A stretch of 64,000 nt of DNA from Candidatus Gastranaerophilales bacterium (GTDB lineage: Bacteria; Cyanobacteriota; Vampirovibrionia; Gastranaerophilales; Gastranaerophilaceae). The stretch is from NCBI GenBank assembly GCA_944326545.1, contig CALVEH010000005.1:62001-126000 (forward strand), read 5' to 3'. Below the pieces are notes generated by a model. It did no database searches. It was not told the DNA's origin and was given only the letters and a program-made list of their open reading frames with translations. Made by a program: the position numbers and the translations under genes. Position 1 is the first letter of the stretch, and each line of letters opens with the position of its first letter. Positions 34,013-42,918 of this stretch are shown piece after piece.

Positions 34013-34745
34013 TCGCTGTATTGTTTTTGATTTGGATGGTACCATTTATTTTGGTAACAGGCCTGCTTATAAAGCAAATGAGGTAATTCACAAAGCAAAA
34101 GAAGTCTTTAAACACGTTTTTTTTGTTACCAATAATTCTGCCAAAACAAGAGAAGAACTGATAGAAAAACTAAAATCCATGGATGTTGATGTCTCTTTGG
34201 ATGAGCTTATTAATTCAGGCTTTGCCGTTGCAAAGTACCTTGCGGAAAATGGATATAATGATGTGCATTGTATTGGTACGGATTCTTTTAAAACAGAAAT
34301 TAAGTCATTTGGCATAAATATTGATACTGTTGAGCCTAAGGCTGTTGTTGTTGGATATGATCCTGATTTTTCTCTTAAAGATTTAACAGGGATACTAAAT
34401 TCAAAACTTGATGATTTCAAACTTATTATTGCGAACAGAGAAAGAAATTATCCGGGAAAAGACGGAATAATTATGCCGGGTGCAGGACCTATTGTCAGTG
34501 CGGTAGAAAACGCATTAAACAAGAAGACAGATGTGATAGTTGGTAAGCCTAACCCATTGATGTTGGAGCTTATTACAGAAGGTTTGAATCTCAAGCCTCA
34601 AGATATTTGTGTTGTTGGTGACAGTTATGAAAGTGATGTAATGATGGCAGAGGCTTACGGATCTTCATCTGTTTTGATTGATAAATCAAAATCACACAAT
34701 TGTTTTACTGTTGAAAAATTGGCTGATTTACTGGAGTTGTTTTAA
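34005..34745 (+). CDS. HAD-IIA (NagD-like) phosphatase
   Basis: Haloacid-dehalogenase-type phosphatase of 246 residues: FDLDGTIYFG (motif I), VTNNSAKTREE (motif II), VGKPNPLM (motif III Lys) and VVGDSYESDVMMA (motif IV), with a C2 cap between II and III. The start is TTG at 34005, supported by GGAGG seven bases before it, within the aldolase gene. The stop overlaps the ATG of the TPP enzyme by one base. It probably removes phosphate from the product or substrate of its operon partners. Confidence 0.85.
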   Translation: MNNRCIVFDLDGTIYFGNRPAYKANEVIHKAKEVFKHVFFVTNNSAKTREELIEKLKSMDVDVSLDELINSGFAVAKYLAENGYNDVHCIGTDSFKTEIKSFGINIDTVEPKAVVVGYDPDFSLKDLTGILNSKLDDFKLIIANRERNYPGKDGIIMPGAGPIVSAVENALNKKTDVIVGKPNPLMLELITEGLNLKPQDICVVGDSYESDVMMAEAYGSSSVLIDKSKSHNCFTVEKLADLLELF

Positions 34746-36526
34746 TGATTAAAGTTTCTGATTATATTGCAAAAAGATTAAAAGAATTTTATGGCGTCAA
34801 AACTGTTTTTATGGTTTCAGGCGGCGGTGCGATGCATCTTAATGACAGCTTCGGTAAATACATCCCTTATGTATGTAATCATCACGAGCAGGCATGTGCT
34901 ATAGCTGCAGAAGGCTATGCAAGAGTTAATCAAGAACTTGCTGTTGTTAATGTAACAACAGGTCCTGGCGGTTTAAATTGCTTAAACGGGGTATTTGGCC
35001 AGTGGACTGATTCAGTACCTGTTTTGTATGTTTCTGGACAGGTTAAATATACAACCACTTTAGACAGTTGTCCGTCTGTTCCTTTAAGACAGCTTGGAGA
35101 TCAAGAGGTTGATATTGTTTCTGTTGTTAAACCTTTGACGAAGTATGCAGCTATGGTAAAAGATGCTTATGACATTGAGTATATGCTTGATAAGGCTGTG
35201 TATTTAGCTACTCATGGCAGAAAAGGTCCTGTTTGGATTGATGTCCCTTTAAATATTCAAGCTGCAATGGTTGATGAATCTAAATTGAAGAAATATGACC
35301 CGATAGAAGATAAAATTCAATTGCCTGACATAAGCAAAGAACTGCAAGAGTTGAAAGCACTGTTTGCAGATTCAAAAAGACCTGTTATTATTGCCGGCCA
35401 TGGTATTCGTTTGTCAAATGGAATTGAACAGTTCTTAAGACTTGTTGAAAAATTAAATATACCTGTTGTTACAACTATGAACGGTTTTGATGTTATACCG
35501 GATGATCACAAAAACTTTATTGCCAGAATCGGTACTGTAGCAAATCGTGCAGGAAACTTTGTTTTACAAAATGCTGATTTAGTCTTGTCTGTCGGTTCTC
35601 GCAATAATATTCGTCAGGTTAGCTATAATTGGGAAAATTTTGCTAAAAATGCAAAGTTAGTTTGTGTTGACATAGATAAAGCCGAGTTGGATAAGCCGAC
35701 TGTTAAACCTGCAATAAAAATACATTCTGATGCAAAAGATTTTATTGACAAAGCTTATGAAGTATTACAACCTAAAGCTTTTGATGAATGGAATGCTTGG
35801 TGTAACGGTATTAAAAACAAATACAAGCCTGTTTCAGAGGCTGTCAGAGTGGGTAATAATCCTATTGAACCTTATTATTTTATAGATGAATTTATAAAAT
35901 GTCTTAGAGAAAATCAAGTTTTGGTTGGTGGCAACGGAACTGCCTTTTTGCTGCCTTTTCAAGTAGGTAAGGTTAAAAAGGGACAGAGATTTATTTGGAA
36001 TTCCGGTGATGCATCTATGGGCTATGATTTGCCTGCGGCGATTGGCGCTTGTTTTGCAAATGGTCAAAAAGATGTTGTTTGTTTGGCTGGGGATGGTTCT
36101 ATAATGATGAATCTTCAAGAGTTGCAAACTATTATTCATTATAATTTGCCGATAAAATTATTTGTATTAAATAATGACGGTTACATTTCTATTCAACAAA
36201 CACAGAAAAACTTTTTTGAGGGTAGAATGACTGCTTGTACTACAAAAAGCGGTGTTTCTCTGCCTGATTTTATAAAAGTTGGCAAAGCTTTTGGGTTGCT
36301 GACAAAAGTTATTGAACGCACAGACAATCTTGTGCAAAAAATTAATGAAGTATTAAATACTCAAGGTCCTGTTCTGTGCGAAGTAAAACTTACGCCAGGG
36401 TATATTTTTGCACCAAAACTGTCTGCAAAAAAACTTGAAGACGGAACAATGATTTCTCCATCTTTAGAAGATTTGTATCCGTTTTTGCCTAGAGAAGAAT
36501 TTGAACAAAACATGATTAAAGACTAA
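34745..36526 (+). CDS. thiamine-diphosphate-dependent enzyme (acetolactate-synthase-like)
   Basis: 593 residues with three domains: the PYR domain with catalytic Glu48 (CNHHEQACAIAAEGYAR), a central Rossmann domain (about 190-330), and the PP domain with GDGSIMMNLQELQT ... NNDGYISI binding the diphosphate at about residue 450. The overall build is that of acetolactate synthase, but there is no regulatory subunit gene and the neighbours are not branched-chain genes. The overlap with the HAD gene makes a coupled trio. Possible roles include a 2-oxoacid decarboxylase or a two-carbon transfer onto a sugar, as in YerE; this is inference. Confidence 0.82.
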   Translation: MIKVSDYIAKRLKEFYGVKTVFMVSGGGAMHLNDSFGKYIPYVCNHHEQACAIAAEGYARVNQELAVVNVTTGPGGLNCLNGVFGQWTDSVPVLYVSGQVKYTTTLDSCPSVPLRQLGDQEVDIVSVVKPLTKYAAMVKDAYDIEYMLDKAVYLATHGRKGPVWIDVPLNIQAAMVDESKLKKYDPIEDKIQLPDISKELQELKALFADSKRPVIIAGHGIRLSNGIEQFLRLVEKLNIPVVTTMNGFDVIPDDHKNFIARIGTVANRAGNFVLQNADLVLSVGSRNNIRQVSYNWENFAKNAKLVCVDIDKAELDKPTVKPAIKIHSDAKDFIDKAYEVLQPKAFDEWNAWCNGIKNKYKPVSEAVRVGNNPIEPYYFIDEFIKCLRENQVLVGGNGTAFLLPFQVGKVKKGQRFIWNSGDASMGYDLPAAIGACFANGQKDVVCLAGDGSIMMNLQELQTIIHYNLPIKLFVLNNDGYISIQQTQKNFFEGRMTACTTKSGVSLPDFIKVGKAFGLLTKVIERTDNLVQKINEVLNTQGPVLCEVKLTPGYIFAPKLSAKKLEDGTMISPSLEDLYPFLPREEFEQNMIKD

Positions 36527-37149
36527 ATCTTTTCAAAGAACGTTTTGTCTTTTTTGCATACAGGGCATACATAGGTATCAGGTTCTTTAGTTATATCTCC
36601 TTTGTAGATGTAGCCGCATATTTTGCATTTGTATGCTATTTCGTTTGTATCTGTTTTTTCCTCTTTATAAGTCGGGGCAGCTTTTGGGCTTTTGCCTTTT
36701 TTTACTGCGTGATAATAAGCATAAGTCATTGGGGTATCGTTGTTTTCGATATCACCATCTAATATTTTGCCTATAAAAACGCTGTGAGTTTCTGTTTCAA
36801 ATTTGTCAACGAGTTCACATATTACGTAGCCTACAGCATCTTCCAGTACATGTAATCCGTCAACTATCTTGGTTTTAACGTTTTCAAATTTGTTTACGTC
36901 TCTGCAAGAGCTAAAACCAAACACAGGAATTATATTGTCGTCAACATGTTCACCAAGTATTGATATTGCAAACTTTTGGTCTTTTTCAATACATTCGTTT
37001 GTAAAATTGTGATGGTTTACGCTTATACATAAAGTGTCGTAAGTGATTTGCATTACGCAATTGACAATACATCCGACAGGTTTTTCATTACAATTTGTAG
37101 TAACTGCGTAAACACCGTAAGAAATTTTGTTTAAAACTTCATTATTCAT
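36523..37149 (-). CDS. flavin reductase-rubredoxin fusion (high-molecular-weight rubredoxin type)
   Basis: Residues 1-150 form an FMN-binding flavin reductase-like domain (SYGVYAVTTNCNEKPVGCIVNCVMQ, ISVNHHNFTNECI). The last 36 residues are a rubredoxin: CKICGYIYKG ... YVCPVC, with all four iron cysteines. In acetogens such a fusion passes electrons from NAD(P)H to an oxygen-reducing flavodiiron protein; no flavodiiron gene is in the window. It supports an anaerobic lifestyle with oxygen defence. Its stop overlaps that of the TPP enzyme by four bases. Confidence 0.88.
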   Translation of the reverse strand: MNNEVLNKISYGVYAVTTNCNEKPVGCIVNCVMQITYDTLCISVNHHNFTNECIEKDQKFAISILGEHVDDNIIPVFGFSSCRDVNKFENVKTKIVDGLHVLEDAVGYVICELVDKFETETHSVFIGKILDGDIENNDTPMTYAYYHAVKKGKSPKAAPTYKEEKTDTNEIAYKCKICGYIYKGDITKEPDTYVCPVCKKDKTFFEKI

Positions 37150-37191
37150 ATAAACCCCTTTTGTTATAAAAATGTTTTAATAATAAATGAT

Positions 37192-37755
37192 TTATTGGCA
37201 GGAATATTGCATAAGCATATGACAAAGTATCAGATGAATATCTTCAGAAACTTGTTTGTCAAAAGAATTTGCATTAACAGAGTATTTGGATATTTTTTTA
37301 AGTTTGCCACCGTCACAGCCTGTTAAACCTATTGTTGCGATATTGTTTTTGTTTGCGTATTCTACCGCTTTGATTATGTTTGGAGAATTTCCGCTGCTAG
37401 AGATTGCTATAAGTATGTCATTAGGTTGAACAAAGTTTTTGAGTTGTTCTACGAAAATATCATCGTAGCATACATCGTTGGAATAAGACATTACCGTGGC
37501 GATGTTGTCACTGAGACAAATAAATTTAAAACGTTTTTTGTTGTCATAACCATAGCTTGCTACTTTGTTAAAGTCACAACAAAAATGGCTGGCTGTTGAT
37601 GCAGAACCGCCGTTGCCTATGATAAAAATGTTTGCTTCTTTTTCCCTTGCGTCAGAAAGTATTTGAGCAAATTGCTCTATTTCTTTTCTGTCTAGGTTGT
37701 CCAGCGCTGTTTTTAGCCTGTTTATGTAGCTTTCAATTTGCTCTAACATCTTCAA
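37192..37755 (-). CDS. SIS-domain phosphosugar isomerase, GmhA-like
   Basis: 187 residues with one SIS domain: FIIGNGGSASTASHFCCDF, ISSSGNSPNIIKAVEYA and SEDIHLILCHML are the usual GmhA/DiaA signatures. GmhA makes D-glycero-D-manno-heptose 7-phosphate for lipopolysaccharide core or S-layer glycans. DiaA, of the same family, acts in replication initiation instead. With the sugar-modifying-looking trio next door and no other heptose gene in the window, GmhA-like is the better but unproven guess. It is divergent from a lineage-specific gene. Confidence 0.8.
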   Translation of the reverse strand: MKMLEQIESYINRLKTALDNLDRKEIEQFAQILSDAREKEANIFIIGNGGSASTASHFCCDFNKVASYGYDNKKRFKFICLSDNIATVMSYSNDVCYDDIFVEQLKNFVQPNDILIAISSSGNSPNIIKAVEYANKNNIATIGLTGCDGGKLKKISKYSVNANSFDKQVSEDIHLILCHMLMQYSCQ

Positions 37756-37875
37756 CTCCGATAAGTGTATTTATTATAGTAAACTATGCTAAATGCCTTT
37801 CTGTCAAACGTTGTTATTAATAGCAAAAAATTTTTTGTTTGTTTTTTATCCCTTCTGAAAGGATGTTTTTTGCAA

Positions 37876-38334
37876 ATGGACTCTAATGTAAGTTTTAAAG
37901 GCGTTTTATACGGTAAAACAGGAAATCACCTGACAAAGGGGATAATCTGTTGCCCGCACGGAGACAACAAATTTGTAAGGTTTGTTAATCGTATTGGCGA
38001 AAATTCTACTAATATAAAAGAAAAAATAAAAGTTACTTGCAGTTCTGATGGGCTTGATAAAATTCTTATAGAAACAAAAGAAATACCTAAGTTAAGCTTT
38101 TGGGAACAAATATTTTTTAGAGTTGATAAGTTGCAAAACAAAGCTATAAAGTGGCGTAAAGAAGGTAAGATTGATAGTTTTGTTTTTAAACTGAATGAGC
38201 TTGAGTATGTAAATTTAAGGGATAATTACCCGTATTTGCCTAAAAAACAGTTGAGAAAGTTTGCTAATGTTGTAAAATCTGCAGCTCCTGACGAAATGCA
38301 AAAGTTTTTAAACAACTTTTTTGGTAAGCTTTAA
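37876..38334 (+). CDS. lineage-specific protein with N-terminal SFKG motif, ~152 aa
   Basis: Not recognised. A basic, soluble protein. It begins MDSNVSFKGVLYGKTGN, and the SFKG segment close to the start recalls SFGAKL near the start of the protein at 61954. The last ~60 residues are helical and charged. The frame is open from 37786, but that would leave only 30 bp for two divergent promoters. AAAGGA fits a TTG start at 37870 (six bases) or, less well, this ATG. Function is unknown. Confidence 0.6.
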   Translation: MDSNVSFKGVLYGKTGNHLTKGIICCPHGDNKFVRFVNRIGENSTNIKEKIKVTCSSDGLDKILIETKEIPKLSFWEQIFFRVDKLQNKAIKWRKEGKIDSFVFKLNELEYVNLRDNYPYLPKKQLRKFANVVKSAAPDEMQKFLNNFFGKL

Positions 38335-38413
38335 AATCTTTGTGTAATGCATTTTTATAACAAAAAATTCTTGCTTATTGTAAAATAATAGGTGAGCAAA
38401 AAGAGGTGTTATT

Positions 38414-40198
38414 TTGGAGAGAGAAGATATTTTAAACAGTGCAAACGAGTTGATTTGCGAAAAGAATTTTAAAGAAGCTAAAGAACTTTTAGAAAATTAT
38501 GTAAAAGAAACATCTGATACTTCTATAGAGTTAGAAAAAACTCTAGGGCTGTGCAATGTTAATCTTGGATTAAATGAAGCAGCTAAAGAAAATTTCGAAA
38601 AAGTTGTAGCTCAAAACGATGATGATGCCACATCTTGGTTTTATCTCGGAATGATTTATGAAGATACAGACAACCTTGAGCAGGCTCTTAAAGCTTATGA
38701 AAAAGTTCTCGTTTTAAGAGAAGATTATAAAGATGCTTATAAAAACCTTGGAGTCTTGCATTTAAAACTTAAAAACTATGATTTGGCTCTTGAATTTGCA
38801 ACAAAGGCATTGAGCTTTGATGATGAAGACTATCAAGTATATTACATAATAGGTACCGCTTATACATCTAAAAAAGAATATGAAAAGGCTATAAAAGCTT
38901 TAAAACAAGGTATTGAACTAAGACCAGAACACCCTTTAATGTATAACAATTTGGGTTCTTGTTATTTGGCTTTGAAAAAAATTAAAGATGCACAAAAAGC
39001 GTTTGAAAAGGCTGTAGAACTTGGACCAGAAAATGCAACAAGTTATTATAATCTTGCAACTGCAATGCAGCTTCAACAATGGCACAAACAGGCTTATGAA
39101 CTTTTTGAAAAAGCTTATTCTATTGAGCAGTCTGAGTTTTATCTTTCTGCAGTAGCTGTGGCTGCTGTAAATGCAGATAAGTGGGAAAAAGCAGTTGAAT
39201 ACTATCAAAAGCTTATTGTGTTACATCCTGAAAAACAAAATTTTCAGTACAATTTGGCTTGCGCGTATCACGAGCTTAAAAGGTACCCTGAGGCTATCAG
39301 ATTGCTTGCTCAATTAGTAACTTTAAACCCTAAATCAATCTCTATGGGACAAAAGCTTGCTGATTGTTATGAAAAGACAGGTAATACAGAGCTTGCTAAA
39401 AAAGTCTATACAAATATGATAAGGCTCGGCAAGATTCCTCCTGAGGTCTATTATCGTTATGCACTTTTGTGCATGCGAACAGGTGATAAAGACAAAGCAG
39501 AAAATATATTCAAAAAAGTTATTCAACTTGACCCTAAAAATCCATATGCTCACAAAGATTTGGGTGTAGTTTATTTGTCTCAAAGACTTTTTGATTATGC
39601 TAAAGAAGAGTTTGAAACAGCTTATGAACTTGCTCCTGATAATGCTTCTGTAGTGTTTGAATTGGCTAATTTTTACCAAGCAATGAATGATTACCAAAAA
39701 GCCGCAGAGTATTACGAAAAGGCTTTTGCTAATGATAGTGAATCGATGGATATTGCTGTATTTAGAGCATTAAATTATCTAAGAATGAATGATTTGGATA
39801 AGTCTTTAGAATTGTTCTTGGATGCTATGAAAAAATATCCGTCACAGTATATGATATTGTTCAATATCGGTTTGATATACTATCAAAAAGGTAACTATGA
39901 CGCAGCTAAAGAGTTTTTGTCAGATGCGTACAGCCTGTATCAGGATGCAGAGATAATGAATGTCCTTGCACTGACTTTTTATGAACTTGAAGAATACGAA
40001 AATGCAAGGAATTTAGCATTGAAATTGGTTGAACAATACCCTGACAATATCAATGTTTTGCTTTTGCTTGCTAAGTCATATATTGAGCTTGGGGATGCAG
40101 ATAATTCTGTTAAATATCTTGAAAAGATTTTGGATGTTTTCCCTGAACAGCCTGAAGCAAAAGAATTATACGAAAAAATCAAAGGAGTAAGTAAATAA
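38414..40198 (+). CDS. TPR-repeat protein, 594 aa
   Basis: Made almost entirely of about 16 tetratricopeptide repeats (for example WFYLGMIYEDTDNLEQALKAYEKVL), with no signal peptide, membrane segment or catalytic domain. The start is TTG, preceded by AAGAGGTG. It probably acts as a cytoplasmic scaffold. It overlaps queD by one base (TAATG), so the two are translated together, and uppP follows 20 bp later. Why a large TPR scaffold is coupled to queD is unclear. Confidence 0.85.
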   Translation: MEREDILNSANELICEKNFKEAKELLENYVKETSDTSIELEKTLGLCNVNLGLNEAAKENFEKVVAQNDDDATSWFYLGMIYEDTDNLEQALKAYEKVLVLREDYKDAYKNLGVLHLKLKNYDLALEFATKALSFDDEDYQVYYIIGTAYTSKKEYEKAIKALKQGIELRPEHPLMYNNLGSCYLALKKIKDAQKAFEKAVELGPENATSYYNLATAMQLQQWHKQAYELFEKAYSIEQSEFYLSAVAVAAVNADKWEKAVEYYQKLIVLHPEKQNFQYNLACAYHELKRYPEAIRLLAQLVTLNPKSISMGQKLADCYEKTGNTELAKKVYTNMIRLGKIPPEVYYRYALLCMRTGDKDKAENIFKKVIQLDPKNPYAHKDLGVVYLSQRLFDYAKEEFETAYELAPDNASVVFELANFYQAMNDYQKAAEYYEKAFANDSESMDIAVFRALNYLRMNDLDKSLELFLDAMKKYPSQYMILFNIGLIYYQKGNYDAAKEFLSDAYSLYQDAEIMNVLALTFYELEEYENARNLALKLVEQYPDNINVLLLLAKSYIELGDADNSVKYLEKILDVFPEQPEAKELYEKIKGVSK

Positions 40199-40563
40199 TG
40201 TACGAATTAAAAGTAATAAGCTCGTTTTCAGCAGCTCATCATTTGTTAAATTATGAAGGTGAATGTGAAAATCAACACGGTCACAACTGGAAGGTTGAAG
40301 TTTATGTAAAAGGAGAAAACCTTGATAAATCTAATATCCTTGTTGATTTTAAGGTCTTGAAAAGAGAACTCAAAAAAGTTTTGGATAAACTTGATCATAA
40401 AGATATAAACGAATTACCGGAATTTAAAAATGTAAGCCCAAGCAGCGAAGTCTTGGCAAAGTTTATTTACGATGAGATGAATAAAATATTTCCTCAAGTT
40501 TCAAAAGTTGGAGTTTGGGAAAATGAAAATTCTTGCTCAATGTATTATGAGCAATGGAGTTAG
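40198..40563 (+). CDS. queD: 6-carboxy-tetrahydropterin synthase
   Basis: Second step of queuosine/7-deazaguanine synthesis. The 121 residues carry the zinc histidines (H14 or H15, His27, His29) in SAAHHLLNYEGECENQHGHNW with the catalytic Cys23 typical of QueD. LDHKDINELPEF and the Glu near the end complete the active site. A 6-pyruvoyl-tetrahydropterin synthase reading is less likely because of the CxxxHGH spacing and length. queC and queE are not in the window. Confidence 0.92.
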   Translation: MYELKVISSFSAAHHLLNYEGECENQHGHNWKVEVYVKGENLDKSNILVDFKVLKRELKKVLDKLDHKDINELPEFKNVSPSSEVLAKFIYDEMNKIFPQVSKVGVWENENSCSMYYEQWS

Positions 40564-40583
40564 CTTAAAGAGGTTATAAAATA

Positions 40584-41429
40584 ATGAATTTAATACAAGC
40601 AATCATAATGGGGTTGATTCAAGGTTTAACTGAATTTTTGCCTGTTTCAAGCTCAGGACATTTGGTTTTGACATCAAGTTTATATAAATATTTTACTCAT
40701 AAAGAATTTGTTACAGGAAGCAGTGAAGAGGTCGTTTTTGATATAGTTTTGCACCTTGGAACATTGTTGGCTGTAGTGTTGTTTTTTAAAGATGATATTT
40801 TAAAAATAACAAAATCTTTTATTAACGCTTGCGTAAAAAGAGATTTTTCTGATGCTGATGCAAAGCTGGCTGCATTTATATTACTAGGTACTGTTTTTAC
40901 TGTGCTTGTAGCTTTCCCTTTGAAAATAGTTTCTGAAAGTTTGATTAATCTTCCTTATATTGTTGGGATATTTATTTTCCTTACAGGTTTTATTTTGTAT
41001 CTTGGCGAATGGGCTTCTGAGAAAAAGAAAGCAAGAACTGACAAAGTTGACTTAAAAACAGCAATAATAATAGGTCTAGCTCAAGGTATTGCTTCTATAC
41101 CTGGAATTTCTCGTTCAGGTTCTACTATTTCAACAGGTATATTTTTAGGTCTCGATAGAGTATCTTGTGCAAGATATTCGTTCTTGCTGAGTTTACCGAT
41201 TATTGTCGGGGCTTCTATTTTTTACCCTATTTTGGAGCTTGATTTGCACCAGATGATGAGCTTTAATTGGGCAGCTTTTGTTGTCGGCTTTATTGTTTCT
41301 TTTGTTTCAGGATTCTTTTGTATTAAATATTTCTTGAAATTTTTAGGCAAACATTCAATGAAGGTATTCGCTTATTATTGCTGGGTTGCCGGTATATTTA
41401 TGTTTGTATTCTTCAAATTTTTTGCGTAA
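40584..41429 (+). CDS. uppP: undecaprenyl-diphosphatase
   Basis: Recycles undecaprenyl diphosphate to the monophosphate used in wall synthesis; its overproduction gives bacitracin resistance. The 281 residues form an integral membrane protein with about eight segments. GLTEFLPVSSSGHLVL near the N-terminus and IPGISRSGSTI in the second half are the two catalytic motifs of the BacA family. It is the third gene of the TPR-queD-uppP unit. Confidence 0.96.
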   Translation: MNLIQAIIMGLIQGLTEFLPVSSSGHLVLTSSLYKYFTHKEFVTGSSEEVVFDIVLHLGTLLAVVLFFKDDILKITKSFINACVKRDFSDADAKLAAFILLGTVFTVLVAFPLKIVSESLINLPYIVGIFIFLTGFILYLGEWASEKKKARTDKVDLKTAIIIGLAQGIASIPGISRSGSTISTGIFLGLDRVSCARYSFLLSLPIIVGASIFYPILELDLHQMMSFNWAAFVVGFIVSFVSGFFCIKYFLKFLGKHSMKVFAYYCWVAGIFMFVFFKFFA

Positions 41430-41455
41430 GAATTTTGTAACATTTCTTAATATTT

Positions 41456-41482
41456 CCTCTCTCTATATGATGTAAAGAGAGG
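41456..41482 (+). other. hairpin between uppP and the EF-hand gene
   Basis: CCTCTCT (41456-41462) pairs with AGAGAGG (41476-41482) over a 13-base loop. AAAATTTTT follows, so it might be a weak terminator of uppP. It could equally be a control site of the next gene. Confidence 0.4.
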
Positions 41483-41541
41483 AAAATTTTTGCAAAATGA
41501 TAGAAGATTAAAAAGGCTTGGCAATAGTCAGGAGAGGTAAA

Positions 41542-41979
41542 ATGGTAGGATCAATAGGCTCAGTTTCGAGCAGTATGTTTCAATACTTGCTTTCGATGCC
41601 TTCAACAACAGAATCTTCTCAAAATGTTAGTTTTGATAATGTGCTTTCTGCCAATAAGGTTGATAATCAGTCTGCCGCTGATTCGGTTTCAAATGCTGGT
41701 GGAACATCTTCAACATCTTCGTCATCAGCTAACAGTGAGATGGATTTAAATAATGACGGGCAAGTTACTATTGATGAGGTAATCCGTTATACTCAAATGC
41801 AAATGACAGATAAAATGTCTGAGCAAATGAGTTCTGAAGACGGAGCTTTTGAAATGGGGCAGCAAGCTCAAAGTCAGCTCAATGGAATGGAAGAACTGAA
41901 AAACAAACAGGCGGCAAGTGCCTATGGGCTTAATCAAAACAATTTTGTTGATATGATTACGTCCGGTATTCTTGCCTGA
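41542..41979 (+). CDS. lineage-specific protein with one EF-hand loop, 145 aa
   Basis: Not a named family. Residues about 68-79 (DLNNDGQVTIDE) are a canonical calcium-binding EF-hand loop (D-x-N-x-D-G-x-x-x-x-x-E). Before it is a Ser/Thr/Asn-rich disordered stretch; after it a Gln/Met-rich helical region. No signal peptide. The ATG at 41542 was chosen because GGAGAGG lies before it; the frame also offers a TTG at 41518. Single EF loops of this kind occur in dockerin-like and calcium-sensing surface proteins; the role is unknown. Confidence 0.65.
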   Translation: MVGSIGSVSSSMFQYLLSMPSTTESSQNVSFDNVLSANKVDNQSAADSVSNAGGTSSTSSSSANSEMDLNNDGQVTIDEVIRYTQMQMTDKMSEQMSSEDGAFEMGQQAQSQLNGMEELKNKQAASAYGLNQNNFVDMITSGILA

Positions 41980-42040
41980 TAAATTAAATAATGGCTACTA
42001 GACTTGGTTAGGAGTCTGAACAGGAATGATAAATAAGCAA

Positions 42041-42061
42041 AAAAAAAGACCTTTCGGTCTT
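42041..42061 (-). terminator. terminator of the zinc finger-HEAT-ruvX-DUF1292 operon
   Basis: AAGACC and GGTCTT form a six-pair stem with a four-base loop. On the minus strand it is followed by a run of T (the A run at about 42039-42048), about 130 bp after the DUF1292 stop. Confidence 0.8.
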
Positions 42062-42191
42062 AAATATTTTGTGATTCCTCGTGTGTGGTAGATTTCTCGT
42101 CTCTAATTTTATCCTCTTGTATATATAAAGTATAGATTCAAGAAATAATTGCTACATAAGGAATATATTATTAAGAAATATTACAAGATGA

Positions 42192-42479
42192 TTACTCTTC
42201 AATCTCTACATCATCTTCGAGTGAATCAATATAATCAACAACTTTGTTGAATTCGTCATCATCTTCTATCATCTCAAATACATATTCTTCGCCTTCTTTT
42301 GTTAATCTCATAAGGACGACTTCTTTTTCTTCTTCGGAGTCGTCATTTTCTTTTGGTAACAAAAGGCCGTATTCTTTGCCTTCCATTTCTACTATATCGA
42401 TGAGCTCAAAGTTAATAACATTGCCTTCTTCATCAATAGTTTCTATTAATTGTTCTTCCATTTCTTCGTGGTTTGTCAT
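42192..42479 (-). CDS. DUF1292-family protein
   Basis: A 95-residue very acidic protein: ITFELIDIVEMEGKEYGLLLP-like core (here NFELIDIVEMEGKEYGLLLP) and VVLMRLTKEGEEYVFEMIEDDDEF. This is the DUF1292 family, typified by YrzB of Firmicutes, function unknown. It stands directly after ruvX (18 bp), as in Firmicutes, and is the last gene of its operon. Confidence 0.85.
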   Translation of the reverse strand: MTNHEEMEEQLIETIDEEGNVINFELIDIVEMEGKEYGLLLPKENDDSEEEKEVVLMRLTKEGEEYVFEMIEDDDEFNKVVDYIDSLEDDVEIEE

Positions 42480-42497
42480 TGTTTGTTTTCCTTTATT

Positions 42498-42914
42498 TTA
42501 ATTTGTTCTGTCTAAGTATTGTTGTAGTATGATACAAGCACTTTTTAAATCAACAAGCCCTTTGTTTTTGGTGTATTTTTTGCCTTGTAGTGCAAGAATA
42601 TTTTCAGCTTGTCTGCTTGTTAATCTTTCGTCTTCAAAAATTATTTCGCAATCCTGCATTTTTATTTTTAACAGATTTGCAAATTTTTCGCAATCCTGTG
42701 CTTGTTGTCCGATTGTTCCATTCATATTTTTGGGCAAGCCGACAACAATTTTTGTTACGCTGTTACTTGTGCATATTTGTGCAATTTTTTCGATAGCTTT
42801 ATCTTCAGGTTCTCTGCTTATTGTTTCGCACGGCTGTGCCGTAAGCAATAAAAAATCACTGAGCGCTATCCCTATTCTTTTTGTTCCGACGTCTAAGCCC
42901 ATTATTTTATGCAT
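42498..42914 (-). CDS. ruvX: Holliday junction resolvase-like RNase, YqgF family
   Basis: An RNase H-fold protein of 138 residues acting in 16S rRNA 5' maturation in E. coli. GLDVGTKRIGIALSD, IVVGLPKNMNGTIG, FEDERLTSRQAE and VDLKSACIILQQYL carry the acidic active-site set. It follows the HEAT-like gene by 4 bp and precedes DUF1292. The C-terminal motif reads KSACIIL rather than the more common AA pair. Confidence 0.93.
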   Translation of the reverse strand: MHKIMGLDVGTKRIGIALSDFLLLTAQPCETISREPEDKAIEKIAQICTSNSVTKIVVGLPKNMNGTIGQQAQDCEKFANLLKIKMQDCEIIFEDERLTSRQAENILALQGKKYTKNKGLVDLKSACIILQQYLDRTN

Positions 42915-42918
42915 TATG

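Noticed and set aside
37757-37764. CCGATAA as a third sigma-28 site
   Set aside because: No TAAA box at the required distance upstream.
37786-37875. N-terminal extension of the gene at 37876
   Set aside because: It would leave 30 bp for two divergent promoters, has no ribosome site, and the extra residues look like translated AT-rich non-coding DNA.
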